This document shows, one piece after another, positions 51,728-60,439 of a stretch of DNA of 64,000 nucleotides. This stretch comes from Nitrososphaeraceae archaeon (GTDB lineage Archaea > Thermoproteota > Nitrososphaeria > Nitrososphaerales > Nitrososphaeraceae), in contig JALDRC010000008.1 of assembly GCA_031316115.1 (NCBI GenBank), forward strand, positions 1 through 64,000, given 5' to 3'. Under the pieces are notes generated by a model, which made no database searches, had not been told where the DNA came from, and saw only the letters and a program-made list of their open reading frames with translations. Made by a program: the position numbers and the translations under genes. How positions within the stretch are numbered: position 1 is the first letter of the stretch; each line of letters opens with the position of its first letter.

Positions 51728-52846
51728 CTGAGTGATGTAAATCTAAAAGGTTTAAAAAAAAAATATGGTGATTTTACTGCAATAGAAAATTTTTCCATCC
51801 ATATAGAAGAGGGTGAATTTTTAGTGTTATTAGGACCTTCTGGATGTGGAAAAACTACAATAATACGCTGTATAGCTGGATTAATTGATCCAGATGAAGG
51901 TCAGATATTTATCGGAGATAAATTGGTTAATCGAATTGCCCCAAAAGACCGTGATGTAGCAGTCGTTTTCCAGAATTACGCATTATATCCACACATGACA
52001 GTTTATGATAATATTGCTTTTCCCTTGAAAATGAGAAAATTATCTAAAGAGAAAATACAAGAAAAGGTCATAAAGATATCAAAAGTTCTTGAAATTTCAG
52101 AATTATTGAAAAGAAAACCACGTGAATTGAGTGGAGGGCAAATGCAAAGAGTTGCATTGGGTAGAGCATTAGTCCGGGAGCCTAAAGTATTTTTGTTAGA
52201 TGAACCATTAAGCAATTTAGACTCTAAACTTAGGATACAAATGAGAACAGAAATAAAAAAACTTCAAAAGAAAGTTGGTGTGACCACTATATACATTACA
52301 CATGATCAAATCGAAGCTATGGGGATGGGAGATAGAATAGCAATTTTGAATAATGGGGTCATTCAACAGATTGGAACACCAGAAGAGGTTTATAAAAATC
52401 CGCAAAATTTATTTGTAGCAAATTTTATAGGGAATCCTCAAATTAATATTCTAAGGTTTGAAATACTCAGAAGTAATCATGGTAAATTTATTTCAATTAA
52501 CTCTAAAAATTCTTTCGTAGAAGTATCTGATCAATGGTTACAAAAATTTCTCAACGATAGTATTATTCAAAATATATCAATAGGAATTAGACCTAAAGAT
52601 ATATCTAGGTCTATTGGGAAAAATTCCGATTCTATGAGATTTAAAGGAAAACTTTCCTTCATAGAAAGACTAGGAGATGAAACAATATTTGAATTCATGC
52701 TTTTAGATGAAAGTGTTATTCACGTAGTTAATTCTACTTTGGATACTTCATCTCTAAAAATTGGTAGTGATCTTATTTTGGAAACAGAATATGATAATAT
52801 TCTTCTTTTCGATTCTGATACTGGAAATAGAATATATCAAATCTAA
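51728..52846 (+). CDS. CUT1-type ABC transporter ATPase (MsmK/UgpC/MalK-like) with non-standard start
   Basis: The ATPase powers the adjacent sugar permeases. Visible: A-loop Tyr in KKKYGDFTAI, Walker A GPSGCGKTT, Q-loop VVFQNYALYPHMT, signature LSGGQMQRVALGRAL, Walker B VFLLDEPLSNLD, His switch THDQIEAM, and a C-terminal regulatory domain with IGIRPKDIS. The first GTG (51824) lies directly before Walker A and would remove the first strand and the A-loop. The natural N-terminus LSDVNLKGLKKKYG is encoded upstream, where only CTG (51728) or ATT (51722) can serve as start after a TGA at 51719. The 3-prime end overlaps the convergent VTT gene by four bases. Confidence 0.8.
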   Translation: MSDVNLKGLKKKYGDFTAIENFSIHIEEGEFLVLLGPSGCGKTTIIRCIAGLIDPDEGQIFIGDKLVNRIAPKDRDVAVVFQNYALYPHMTVYDNIAFPLKMRKLSKEKIQEKVIKISKVLEISELLKRKPRELSGGQMQRVALGRALVREPKVFLLDEPLSNLDSKLRIQMRTEIKKLQKKVGVTTIYITHDQIEAMGMGDRIAILNNGVIQQIGTPEEVYKNPQNLFVANFIGNPQINILRFEILRSNHGKFISINSKNSFVEVSDQWLQKFLNDSIIQNISIGIRPKDISRSIGKNSDSMRFKGKLSFIERLGDETIFEFMLLDESVIHVVNSTLDTSSLKIGSDLILETEYDNILLFDSDTGNRIYQI

Positions 52847-53466
52847 AAAATAAATTTTTTTGGTCTAATAAACCCAAATTTTCTTTCCGAAATAACTTTG
52901 TTCCAATCTACAAGTAAAATGATTACGGTCATTAACACACCGACTATATCTATTGTTATTATTGAATTAAAGTTAAGATCAAATATATCTTTGATTGATC
53001 CCAAAATGTTTTTTGAAATATAGATCATCAATATATATACCGCGAATCTTCCTAACCAAAAACCAATTATTATTTGAAGAGATCTTACATTCATCAATCC
53101 ATATGAGACAAAAAGCATATTGCTTGGTAATGGTAAGAAAGCAAAAAGTAAAGTACCTACAAAATAGCCATATTTTGTTTGTTCCAATCGATTTTTTAAC
53201 TTTTCTAAGCTATTTTTACGTTGTTGGCTAATCATAGTCCTTCCGAGCGAGCTAAACTTCATCAATGAAAATCTCCCTATTGTAGCTGCAGTAGCACTGA
53301 CTATGGAAAGTATGATAGGATCAAAAGAGGGATTTAGGTCATAAGATGAGACAACTATCATCCAAGATGGAGGTGTCAAAATAGGAATTAAACTAAGGAT
53401 TAATATCAAAATGAATACAATGAGGTATGAATTTTCTTCCGAGTATAGAAGATCTATAAATTCCAA
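52843..53466 (-). CDS. VTT/DedA-like membrane protein
   Basis: The 207-residue protein has five or six hydrophobic segments and the re-entrant loop patterns of the SNARE-associated/VTT (DedA) family: PILTPPSWMIVVSSYDLNPS near residue 30, SATAATIGRFSLMKFSS with a G-R motif near residue 60, and LLFAFLPLPSNMLFVSYGLM near residue 107. DedA-like proteins are lipid scramblases or transporters. Its 3-prime end overlaps the ABC ATPase stop by four bases on the opposite strand. The role is inferred from the family. Confidence 0.7.
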   Translation of the reverse strand: MEFIDLLYSEENSYLIVFILILILSLIPILTPPSWMIVVSSYDLNPSFDPIILSIVSATAATIGRFSLMKFSSLGRTMISQQRKNSLEKLKNRLEQTKYGYFVGTLLFAFLPLPSNMLFVSYGLMNVRSLQIIIGFWLGRFAVYILMIYISKNILGSIKDIFDLNFNSIITIDIVGVLMTVIILLVDWNKVISERKFGFIRPKKFIF

Positions 53467-53823
53467 TTAGTCTTTTTAATTAACTCTCGCCGTATATTTC
53501 TTGGCTTATTTTTATAAATTTGAATTTAATAGATCGGATGTTTACATATAAATAACATTTCGCTGGAAATTCTATCTGAGCAGTGTTCTATTTCCCAAAT
53601 ATAAAAGTCACAAACTTTTTCTATATGTATATAAGGTCATAATTGTTCCATATTTTAGGATAATTAAAGAGAAAATTTAGGTTTATTATTAAACTAAAAA
53701 AGAAACTTTTATAGAAATATTTACTTGAAAATTTAAAGGTATCATAATTACAATTATTTCTTTAGAATAATTGTAAAATACCTATTTTAGTATGAAGAGC
53801 TATTGTAAAAAACATAGGTTAAA
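53467..53823. other. Intergenic region
   Basis: No gene recognised; AT-rich promoter-type DNA before the RTX-like gene. Confidence 0.4.
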
Positions 53824-54468
53824 TTGATCTCAGTTAAACTTCATCATTATATTATCTTTGTATTATCACTTACAATTCTTCCTGTTTATAACTCAGTTGG
53901 ACAAGAAATAGTAGATAATGAATCAGTGAATGAAGATTTGGCGGCTATTGCTACACCCATTGCTCATGTTAGAATAGAAGGAACAGAATTAGATGACAGA
54001 CTTAATGGCGGGTCAGGAGATGATACTATAGACGGTAAAGAAGGAAATGATGACTTGCAAGGCAGAGAAGGTGATGATGAGTTACAAGGAGGAGAGGGAG
54101 ATGATACTATTGATGGTGGGCCAGGAGATGATGAGTTACAAGGAGGAGAGGGAGATGATACTATTGATGGTGGGCCAGGAGATGACGAAATCGAAGGTGA
54201 TTCTGGAGATGATTATTTAGTAGGAGGAGAAGATGATGACGAATTAGATGGAGGCAAGGGAGATGATGTATTGGAAGGAGGACCTGGGAAGGATGAATTA
54301 AAAGGCGGAAAAGGAGCAGATAAATTTATTTGTGATAAAAAAGATACAATCAAGGATTTTAACTCATTAGAAAAAGATCGGATTTCTGGAGATTGTGAAT
54401 ATATTGATAAAGGAATTATAGTTCCAAAAACACCTAAAACATCATTGTTTGGAAAATCTAGTAAATAA
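53824..54468 (+). CDS. Secreted acidic RTX-like calcium-binding repeat protein 1
   Basis: The 214-residue product starts with TTG and a signal peptide (VKLHHYIIFVLSLTILPVY, cleavage around SVGQ). Residues about 58-165 are G-G-x-G-x-D-type nonapeptide repeats (for example GGEGDDTIDGGPGDDELQ), which form a beta-roll that binds calcium between turns. Two Cys residues in the C-terminal cap (FICDKKDTIKDFNS and ISGDCEYID) could form a disulfide. No protease, lipase or secretion ATPase is adjacent, so it is probably a surface or matrix protein. A 54-base unit is tandemly duplicated within the gene. Confidence 0.8.
   Translation: MISVKLHHYIIFVLSLTILPVYNSVGQEIVDNESVNEDLAAIATPIAHVRIEGTELDDRLNGGSGDDTIDGKEGNDDLQGREGDDELQGGEGDDTIDGGPGDDELQGGEGDDTIDGGPGDDEIEGDSGDDYLVGGEDDDELDGGKGDDVLEGGPGKDELKGGKGADKFICDKKDTIKDFNSLEKDRISGDCEYIDKGIIVPKTPKTSLFGKSSK
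54073..54180 (+). repeat. Perfect 54-base tandem duplication inside the RTX-like gene
   Basis: The unit at 54073-54126 is repeated exactly at 54127-54180 (18 residues per unit, two calcium-binding turns). Identity at synonymous positions indicates recent duplication. Confidence 0.9.
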
Positions 54469-54830
54469 TATATGCTCTGGAACTAAAAATCAAAATAATC
54501 TACCGAAATTATTTTAAAATGGGATGTGCAACAATAACAGAATACCATTTCTTTTTCATTCTTTTTGATCCTATATATTTACTTCAAATTAATATAAAGG
54601 GTATAAAATAAGTACATATTAAGATTAAGACTGTTTAATATAATTTTTTATGAATAGATTTTTGACATTGAATTGGTTTTTATATTATCTTAAATGAGGT
54701 ATTCTGACAACTTTCAGATCCTTTAAACTAATTAGAAATTATGAGTAGTTAAATGATTTATATTATCAAAACTATTATAAAAAATTAAATATCGATTAAT
54801 TTTTTAGTCATCTATGCATTTTAAAATATA
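54469..54830. other. Intergenic region between the two RTX-like genes
   Basis: No gene recognised. The spacing suggests separate promoters for the two paralogues. Confidence 0.4.
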
Positions 54831-55415
54831 ATGCATATATTAAATAAGATGTTTTTTAGTATTGAGATTTCTTTATTATTACTTCTGAGCTTGATTATTT
54901 TAATGTCTAATGAGGTAGATGGTCAGAGTAATTTTTCCAATAGCATTGAAAATGAAGTAGCAAAAGATTATGATCCTTCTGGAAATTTGCAGATCGATGT
55001 AACTATTGAAGGTACCGCTTATGATGATAAACTGAGAGGAGGAGATGGTAATGATAAAATATTTGGCAAGGAAGGAAATGATATTATTATTGGCGAGGAT
55101 GGAGATGATCTCTTATTAGGGAATGAAGGTGATGACATTTTGACCGGAAAAGAAGGGGATGATGAACTTGAAGGAGGAGAAGGAAACGATCAACTAGATG
55201 GTGGTCTTGGTGAAGATAAACTAGAGGGAGGAGAGGGCTCAGATGAATTCATTTGCGATTTGGATGATGAAATAATTGATTTTGACTATATTGAAGGAGA
55301 TACCACGAATGGGACATGTGAGATCAAGGACAAAAGTCCATCATCATATAAGTATGAAGGTAAAAATAACGATAAATATAACAAAGATTCTAATGGTAAA
55401 ATATTTCCAAATTAA
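54831..55415 (+). CDS. Secreted acidic RTX-like calcium-binding repeat protein 2
   Basis: The 194-residue paralogue of the 53824 gene has a signal peptide (FFSIEISLLLLLSLIILM, cleavage around VDGQS), then IDVTIEGTAYDDKLRGGDGN and G-x-x-G-D-D repeats through about residue 140, then the same cap, GSDEFICDLDDEIIDFDYIE with a second Cys in NGTCEIKD. The C-terminal tail is rich in Lys, Asn and Tyr. It lies 362 bases downstream, probably as a tandem gene duplicate. Calcium-dependent folding outside the cell is inferred from the motif. Confidence 0.8.
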   Translation: MHILNKMFFSIEISLLLLLSLIILMSNEVDGQSNFSNSIENEVAKDYDPSGNLQIDVTIEGTAYDDKLRGGDGNDKIFGKEGNDIIIGEDGDDLLLGNEGDDILTGKEGDDELEGGEGNDQLDGGLGEDKLEGGEGSDEFICDLDDEIIDFDYIEGDTTNGTCEIKDKSPSSYKYEGKNNDKYNKDSNGKIFPN

Positions 55416-55625
55416 AGTATTGTATTTTAACTTTGTTACCCATCTTAGGTTTTATTACTTTATAAAATATATTGGTTAAAAAGTCAAATATGCAAATTAT
55501 ATGTAGTACTTACTAAAATATAGAAAAGTTGGCAACAATAATGAAAGTATGGAATTTGTAAAATTCTTTTACTTGAAAATTTCATTAAACGGATTTAAAT
55601 TTATTTTATATTGTTATATTTTCGA

Positions 55626-56345
55626 GGCTGTGTTAATTTAAGATAATATTCACCTCCTTTAATAAAAAATCATGATTATTATTTACTATCATATCATTGT
55701 ACATAGAAACAAAGAATTGTATCCAGTTATACACATGAAATAGATTACATTCTTCTTTGATACAAGGATAATAATCATCAAAACTTTCTATCCTGTCTTT
55801 CAAAAACTGGTTTACTCTTTCCATCAAACTTTTTTCTATTGAAGAATGCAGATAGTGCTTTAATCCAATTATGTTAGATGCTTTATAATACCAGGTACCA
55901 CCATCTGTATAGACGGTATGTTTTCCATATTTTGATACAAGCGATCGAATGAATTTCTCAGCAACAATCATGCTTCTCTCTTCTGAAATATAGATTCCAA
56001 TTACAAAACTGTGAACTGGTTCAATACATAACCATAACCAATAATGCTTGTTACCAATCTGAATAATTGTTTCATCTATAATAAAAGCCGTTACTCTTTT
56101 TCTTTTGTAAATCTGACAGATCCAAACCTCTGAATCCAATTCCAAACAGCAACATAACTCCTTTTATCATCTCTAAATATTACTAATGCTTTAGATGTAC
56201 TACGTAAACTTAAACCAAGAAAGTATAGATAAAGAGAATACATAACAATATAATTATGTGTTCTATTTCTTTCAAATCTTATTTTATTCATAATATATTT
56301 AGAATGTTCTTAGCTATAGCTTTTACTGTTTAAGTTAACACAGCC
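55626..56345 (-). mobile_element. IS6-like element, copy K, with 8-base target duplication
   Basis: Ends are GGCTGTGTTAA and its inverse TTAACACAGCC. ATTTTCGA occurs directly before (55618-55625) and directly after (56346-56353), a perfect 8-base duplication. On the minus strand, GGAGGTGAA (complement of 55649-55657) lies 23 bases inside the transposase 3-prime terminus. Confidence 0.9.
55633..56291 (-). pseudogene. IS6-like transposase, single frameshift (copy K)
   Basis: The N-terminal 60 or so codons (MNKIRFERNRT through WNWIQRFGS) end in a frame different from the remaining 160, because one base is missing near 56118 relative to copies with the same text. The catalytic residues all remain: [17 protein letters not shown] and SLMERVNQFLKDR. 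Only one disabling lesion is visible, so inactivation is recent; programmed frameshifting cannot be excluded but no slippery site stands out. Confidence 0.85.
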
Positions 56346-56499
56346 ATTTTCGATATTATATCTAGTAGATTATTAAACAAATATATCTAGATATATCTGA
56401 TTCCGTTAAATAATAATGTTTGTCACCCTTTCAAGATGTATATTTTGTTGTTGATGACATTTATTTACATATCATAATAAATTTTTAAACTACTGAATA

Positions 56500-57223
56500 G
56501 GTGCTGTTAAGTTAAGAGTATTTCACCTCCAATTTTGAATAAAATAATATTTCTAACTTTTGAATTATAGATATAAATAAATAATTTCATCCAATTGTAT
56601 ACATGCTGTAGATCACATTTTATACTACTATTCTTGGTAAATGGATAGTAATCATCAAAACATTCTGTTCTATCCTTAAAATACTGCATTACTCTTTCAA
56701 TCAAACTCTTATCCAATGGTGGATGTAATCTATGTTTCAAATGCAAAAAGTTACATGCTTGAGGATACCATGTAACACCATCTGTGAAGACTGTATGTCT
56801 ACCATATTTAGATACAAGAGATCTGATAAAATTCTCTGCTACAAACATGTTTCTCTCTTCTGATATATGGATTCCAAGCACAGATCTCTGAATTGGTTCA
56901 ATACAAATCCATAACCAATAATGTTGGTTACCAATCTGAATAATTGTTTCATCTATAATAAAAGCAGTTACTCTTTTTCTCCTGAAAATCTGTAATGAAC
57001 CAAAACGTTGAATCCACTCCCAAATTGCAACATAACTTCTATTCTGATCCTTAAACGGTTCTAGTGCTTTAGACGTATTTCGTAGACTAAGACCAAGAAA
57101 GTACAAATACAAAGAATACATTACTATACATGTGGATGTTCTGTTTCTTTCAAATAATCTAATGACCATAGATTAGAAATAGAACATTCACAGCTAAAGC
57201 TCTTTCGTTAACTTAACAGCACC
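56500..57223 (-). mobile_element. IS6-like element, copy L (intact), with 8-base target duplication
   Basis: Ends are GGTGCTGTTAAGTTAA and TTAACTTAACAGCACC, a perfect 16-base inverted repeat. ACTGAATA flanks it on both sides (56492-56499 and 57224-57231). It is a different subtype from copies A, C, E, G, K and M. It lies 155 bases from copy K in the same orientation. Confidence 0.95.
56507..57169 (-). CDS. IS6-like DDE transposase, intact
   Basis: This is the one complete transposase frame of the family in the window (220 residues). It has an N-terminal helical region ([20 protein letters not shown]), then the catalytic core with Asp in [11 protein letters not shown] near residue 79, Asp in VFTDGVTWY near residue 136 and Glu in [13 protein letters not shown] near residue 165. 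The C-terminus ends in KIGGEILLT, where GGAGGTGAA is read in a different frame from that in copy K. It lies 22 bases from the element end. It could act on its own element; whether it recognises the other subtype's ends is unknown. Confidence 0.9.
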   Translation of the reverse strand: MVIRLFERNRTSTCIVMYSLYLYFLGLSLRNTSKALEPFKDQNRSYVAIWEWIQRFGSLQIFRRKRVTAFIIDETIIQIGNQHYWLWICIEPIQRSVLGIHISEERNMFVAENFIRSLVSKYGRHTVFTDGVTWYPQACNFLHLKHRLHPPLDKSLIERVMQYFKDRTECFDDYYPFTKNSSIKCDLQHVYNWMKLFIYIYNSKVRNIILFKIGGEILLT

Positions 57224-57312
57224 ACTGAATAAATGATAATCTTAATAATGATTACTTTGATAAGATTGTAGAATTCTCAATATTTATAATTCACCAAGCA
57301 GATATCAAAGCT

Positions 57313-58578
57313 ATGGAGATTTTCCCTTCCAAGAATGAAAGGCTAAATCCTTTTCCATTTTATACTAGAATGAGAAGATTAAATCCAATAGCATTTGATG
57401 ATAAAAATCAAATCTGGGGAATTTTTAATTATACATATAGCAAAGAAATTCTTTCCAATCATAAAATTTTTTCTTCTGATATTCATAAATTACTATTTCT
57501 CCAAAATCAAGTTAAAAAAAATACGCATGAACAGATAAATCACGATATAAAAAAAAATGTTGCGAATGATACGAAAAATATAAGGTCTAGTATCCTAACT
57601 TTAGATCCTCCACGTCACAGACAATTAAGGAATGTAATTTTATCTGCATTTACGCCAAACAGAATATATAATCTAAATTCAAGAATAGAAGAGGTAAGTA
57701 AAAAGCTTCTAAATAATGCCATAAAAAAAGGAGAAATAGATATCATAGGGGATCTTGCATATCCGTTACCGGTTACAATTATTGCTGAACTTATTGGGAT
57801 TCCTTATAGAGATCATAATCTATTTAAAGAATGGGCAGATAGACTACTTGGAGCAAATGCAAATACAACTAATTTTCTAGATAGAAAATTAGAACCAGAT
57901 TTTAAAAAAATACAAGAAGAAATGGATGATTATTTTAATAAAATTATACAAATAAGAGAAAAAGAACCTAAAAATGATCTCATTTCTAATTTAATAGTCT
58001 CAACAATAGACAATAATAGATTAACAACCGAAGAAATCCTCTCGTTTTGTTCCCTGTTGTTGTTGGCAGGACATGTCACTACTGTAAATCTAATTGGTAA
58101 CACCATTAGATCATTACTTGAAAACCCTCTTCAACTAAGAAAATTAAAAAAGAATCCTAGTGCATTGATACCATCAACAATAGAAGAATCTTTGCGCTAT
58201 AGATCCCCTGTACAAGCATTATTCCGTTTTCTTCTTGAGGACTGGGATTTTAATAATTATAAAATGTCTAGAGGTCAACGGATAGTAATTTGGCTTGGAT
58301 CTGCAAATCATGATGAAGCTATCTTTAAAAATCCTGAAGAATTTGATATACTCAGACAACCAAATGAACATATAGCTTTTGGTTATGGTATTCATTTTTG
58401 CATAGGTTCAACCTTAGCTAGATTAGAAGGTCAAAGTGTCTTGAAGCAGATACTAGAACAATTAGAAGATATAAGTTTTATGGATAACTACACCGAAGGT
58501 TCATTAAAACCTATGCATGATGTATTTTTAATGGGAGTCAGCAATCTACATATAAAATTCAAAGAACGAAAGAAGTAG
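57313..58578 (+). CDS. Cytochrome P450
   Basis: The 421-residue soluble haem monooxygenase resembles bacterial class I P450s. Visible are LTLDPPRHRQLRNVILSAF with the C-helix His/Arg near residue 97, the oxygen-binding I-helix LLLLAGHVTTVNLIG near residue 247, ExxR in IEESLRYRSPVQ near residue 292, and the haem loop FGYGIHFCIGSTLARLE with proximal Cys near residue 363. No ferredoxin or reductase gene is next to it, so electrons must come from elsewhere. It starts 82 bases after the target duplication of IS6-like copy L. The substrate is unknown. Confidence 0.92.
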   Translation: MEIFPSKNERLNPFPFYTRMRRLNPIAFDDKNQIWGIFNYTYSKEILSNHKIFSSDIHKLLFLQNQVKKNTHEQINHDIKKNVANDTKNIRSSILTLDPPRHRQLRNVILSAFTPNRIYNLNSRIEEVSKKLLNNAIKKGEIDIIGDLAYPLPVTIIAELIGIPYRDHNLFKEWADRLLGANANTTNFLDRKLEPDFKKIQEEMDDYFNKIIQIREKEPKNDLISNLIVSTIDNNRLTTEEILSFCSLLLLAGHVTTVNLIGNTIRSLLENPLQLRKLKKNPSALIPSTIEESLRYRSPVQALFRFLLEDWDFNNYKMSRGQRIVIWLGSANHDEAIFKNPEEFDILRQPNEHIAFGYGIHFCIGSTLARLEGQSVLKQILEQLEDISFMDNYTEGSLKPMHDVFLMGVSNLHIKFKERKK

Positions 58579-58982
58579 AAAATAAATTATAAAAGCTTTA
58601 GTGCAATTCTAAAAATAAAAAACATCAGCTTTTAATACTAATAGGTCATAAATCTTATTTTCATGTTCGCAAATTTGAAATTCTTAGATGGTTATGATCG
58701 TATTATGTACTAATTCTGTCTATCAAAGAAATAAAATAAGATCTTGAGTGATTTCATACTATGTTATTTAGCTTTATGTTATATTCATTTTAGAGATATT
58801 ACTCAATCCTAAAAAAACAGTATTACAGAATATTTTTTTATTACCACAATAACTAAATTCTAATGATAAGATCTATTTGAAAATAACTAAAAATCCTTCA
58901 ACAGCAATAAATTAAATCCAATTATATATCGAGGTTTTATGTTTAATAAAAAAAAAAGTAATAGTAAAAATAGATTATATTA
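58579..58982. other. Intergenic region
   Basis: No gene recognised between the convergent P450 and SIMPL genes. Confidence 0.4.
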
Positions 58983-59786
58983 TTATCTGCTTGAAAAATA
59001 GACAATAGTTACGCTAACTGATACCTCTTGTTGGCCTTCTAAAACAGGGGTTACTGAATATGCTTCAGAACCTATTGACTTTGCAGACAATGATGGGCTA
59101 GGGTAAGGCATTATAGGAGGAGGCATTCCAAGCCCTCCAACGGTAATTGATTTGATTCCTGTTAGATTTAATCCTGCTGCGGATGATACTATTTCTGCCT
59201 TGAGTTTGGCATTAGCCACAGCTTGTTTTAGTAAATTATTTTTTATATCTTCTAATTTCTGTTCGGACAAACTAAAAAATATATTATTAATGTTATTAGC
59301 GCCTGCACTCACACCAACGTCAATCCACTTTGAGACTTGACCAATGTTATTACTATCTATTTGAATAGAATTTGAAACGGTAAAATCGGTAAGATTACCT
59401 CTTGTACCATATTGAGAATAATTGTAGTTAGGAGTTATTGTAAATGAAGAAGTGCTTAATTCACTTTCTTGAGCTCCAGCATTTTTTATAGCATTAATAA
59501 CAGCATTCATAATATTGGAATTAGAATATAAAGCCTCTTCTGCTGTAGTATTAGTTGTTTCAACACCCAGTGAAACAATTACTCTATCGGATTTAGCAGT
59601 AGTAGTAGCAGATCCAGTTACTAGAATTGTACTATTCAATCCATCTGTTGAAGATGTTTGTTCATACGCTAGAACAGATGTGTAAAAATTTCCTGAAATG
59701 AATCCCAAAGATATGATTAGAAATGATATGAAAAATAATTGTCTTGTAAATTTAGATTTGTAGGCATTTATTTTTGTTGCATTCAT
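58983..59786 (-). CDS. Secreted SIMPL (DUF541) domain protein
   Basis: The 267-residue protein has an N-terminal signal or anchor (FFISFLIISLGFISGNFYTSVLAY) followed by one SIMPL domain: ILVTGSATTTAKSDRVIVSLGVETTNTTAEEAL, then TSSFTITPNYNYSQYGTRGN, LTDFTVSNSIQI and the final VSVSVTIVYFSS strand. SIMPL proteins are outer-surface or periplasmic and may form oligomers; no enzyme activity is established. Probably extracytoplasmic. No operon partner is evident. Confidence 0.88.
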   Translation of the reverse strand: MNATKINAYKSKFTRQLFFISFLIISLGFISGNFYTSVLAYEQTSSTDGLNSTILVTGSATTTAKSDRVIVSLGVETTNTTAEEALYSNSNIMNAVINAIKNAGAQESELSTSSFTITPNYNYSQYGTRGNLTDFTVSNSIQIDSNNIGQVSKWIDVGVSAGANNINNIFFSLSEQKLEDIKNNLLKQAVANAKLKAEIVSSAAGLNLTGIKSITVGGLGMPPPIMPYPSPSLSAKSIGSEAYSVTPVLEGQQEVSVSVTIVYFSSR

Positions 59787-60439
59787 GTTAATATCTTAAG
59801 AGCATATGCATTTATTATTTAAATTATATCTTTTTTGAACATTAGAAAAAAGGTAATAGATAAATGAGTGGTCATCCAATAAACACAATTGCAATTACAG
59901 AAATTATTATGATGCTTTTGGTTGTAATAGTACAATATTGAATTGAGATAATAAAAAGATTAATTTATTTATTTAATTTGTGACCGTATTATATCTCGAT
60001 TCCTATATTCTATTGGCACTTTTTTAACTGCTCAAGTTCTCTACCGTCTAATACAATACGAACATGCATTTCTACGTTCCTGTAATTATTAGAAAAAATG
60101 TTGTCTTAAAAAAAGTATTTTATTTAGAGAAGAAAAAAGTAAAAATATTTTACAATAGTCAATTATGTTATATGATCAATCTTGAAATATTTGTTTTATC
60201 TACTCAAAGAATTTCTTAATATGCAAAAAAAGATATAATCAAATAAAGATACTTTTTAATGTTTGTTTTAATTTTAATTTTTTAGTTATATTTGATAACA
60301 TCATTAACTAAAAATGAGGTTTGTTACATATAGCAATTATAGTATATTTTGATAATTGATAATTACAAGCAATATCTATCAAAAAGAATAATTCATCATA
60401 ATTAACGCTAGCAATAGTTAGAGTTAAAATAAAGATGTA
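59787..60439. other. Intergenic region
   Basis: A 25-codon plus-strand frame at 59864-59941 (MSGHPINTIAITEIIMMLLV and VIVQY) has one hydrophobic helix; it could be a microprotein but evidence is too thin to call. Otherwise AT-rich DNA with no recognised feature. Confidence 0.35.

Noticed and set aside
52843-52846. Overlap of the ABC ATPase and VTT genes as a regulatory antisense arrangement
   Set aside because: A four-base convergent overlap is common and gives no specific evidence of regulation.
54001-54300. Direct repeats as a possible CRISPR or phage-type array
   Set aside because: The repeats are in frame within a secreted protein and encode calcium-binding turns.
59864-59941. 25-codon hydrophobic microprotein frame
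   Set aside because: Too short to separate from chance without conservation data.
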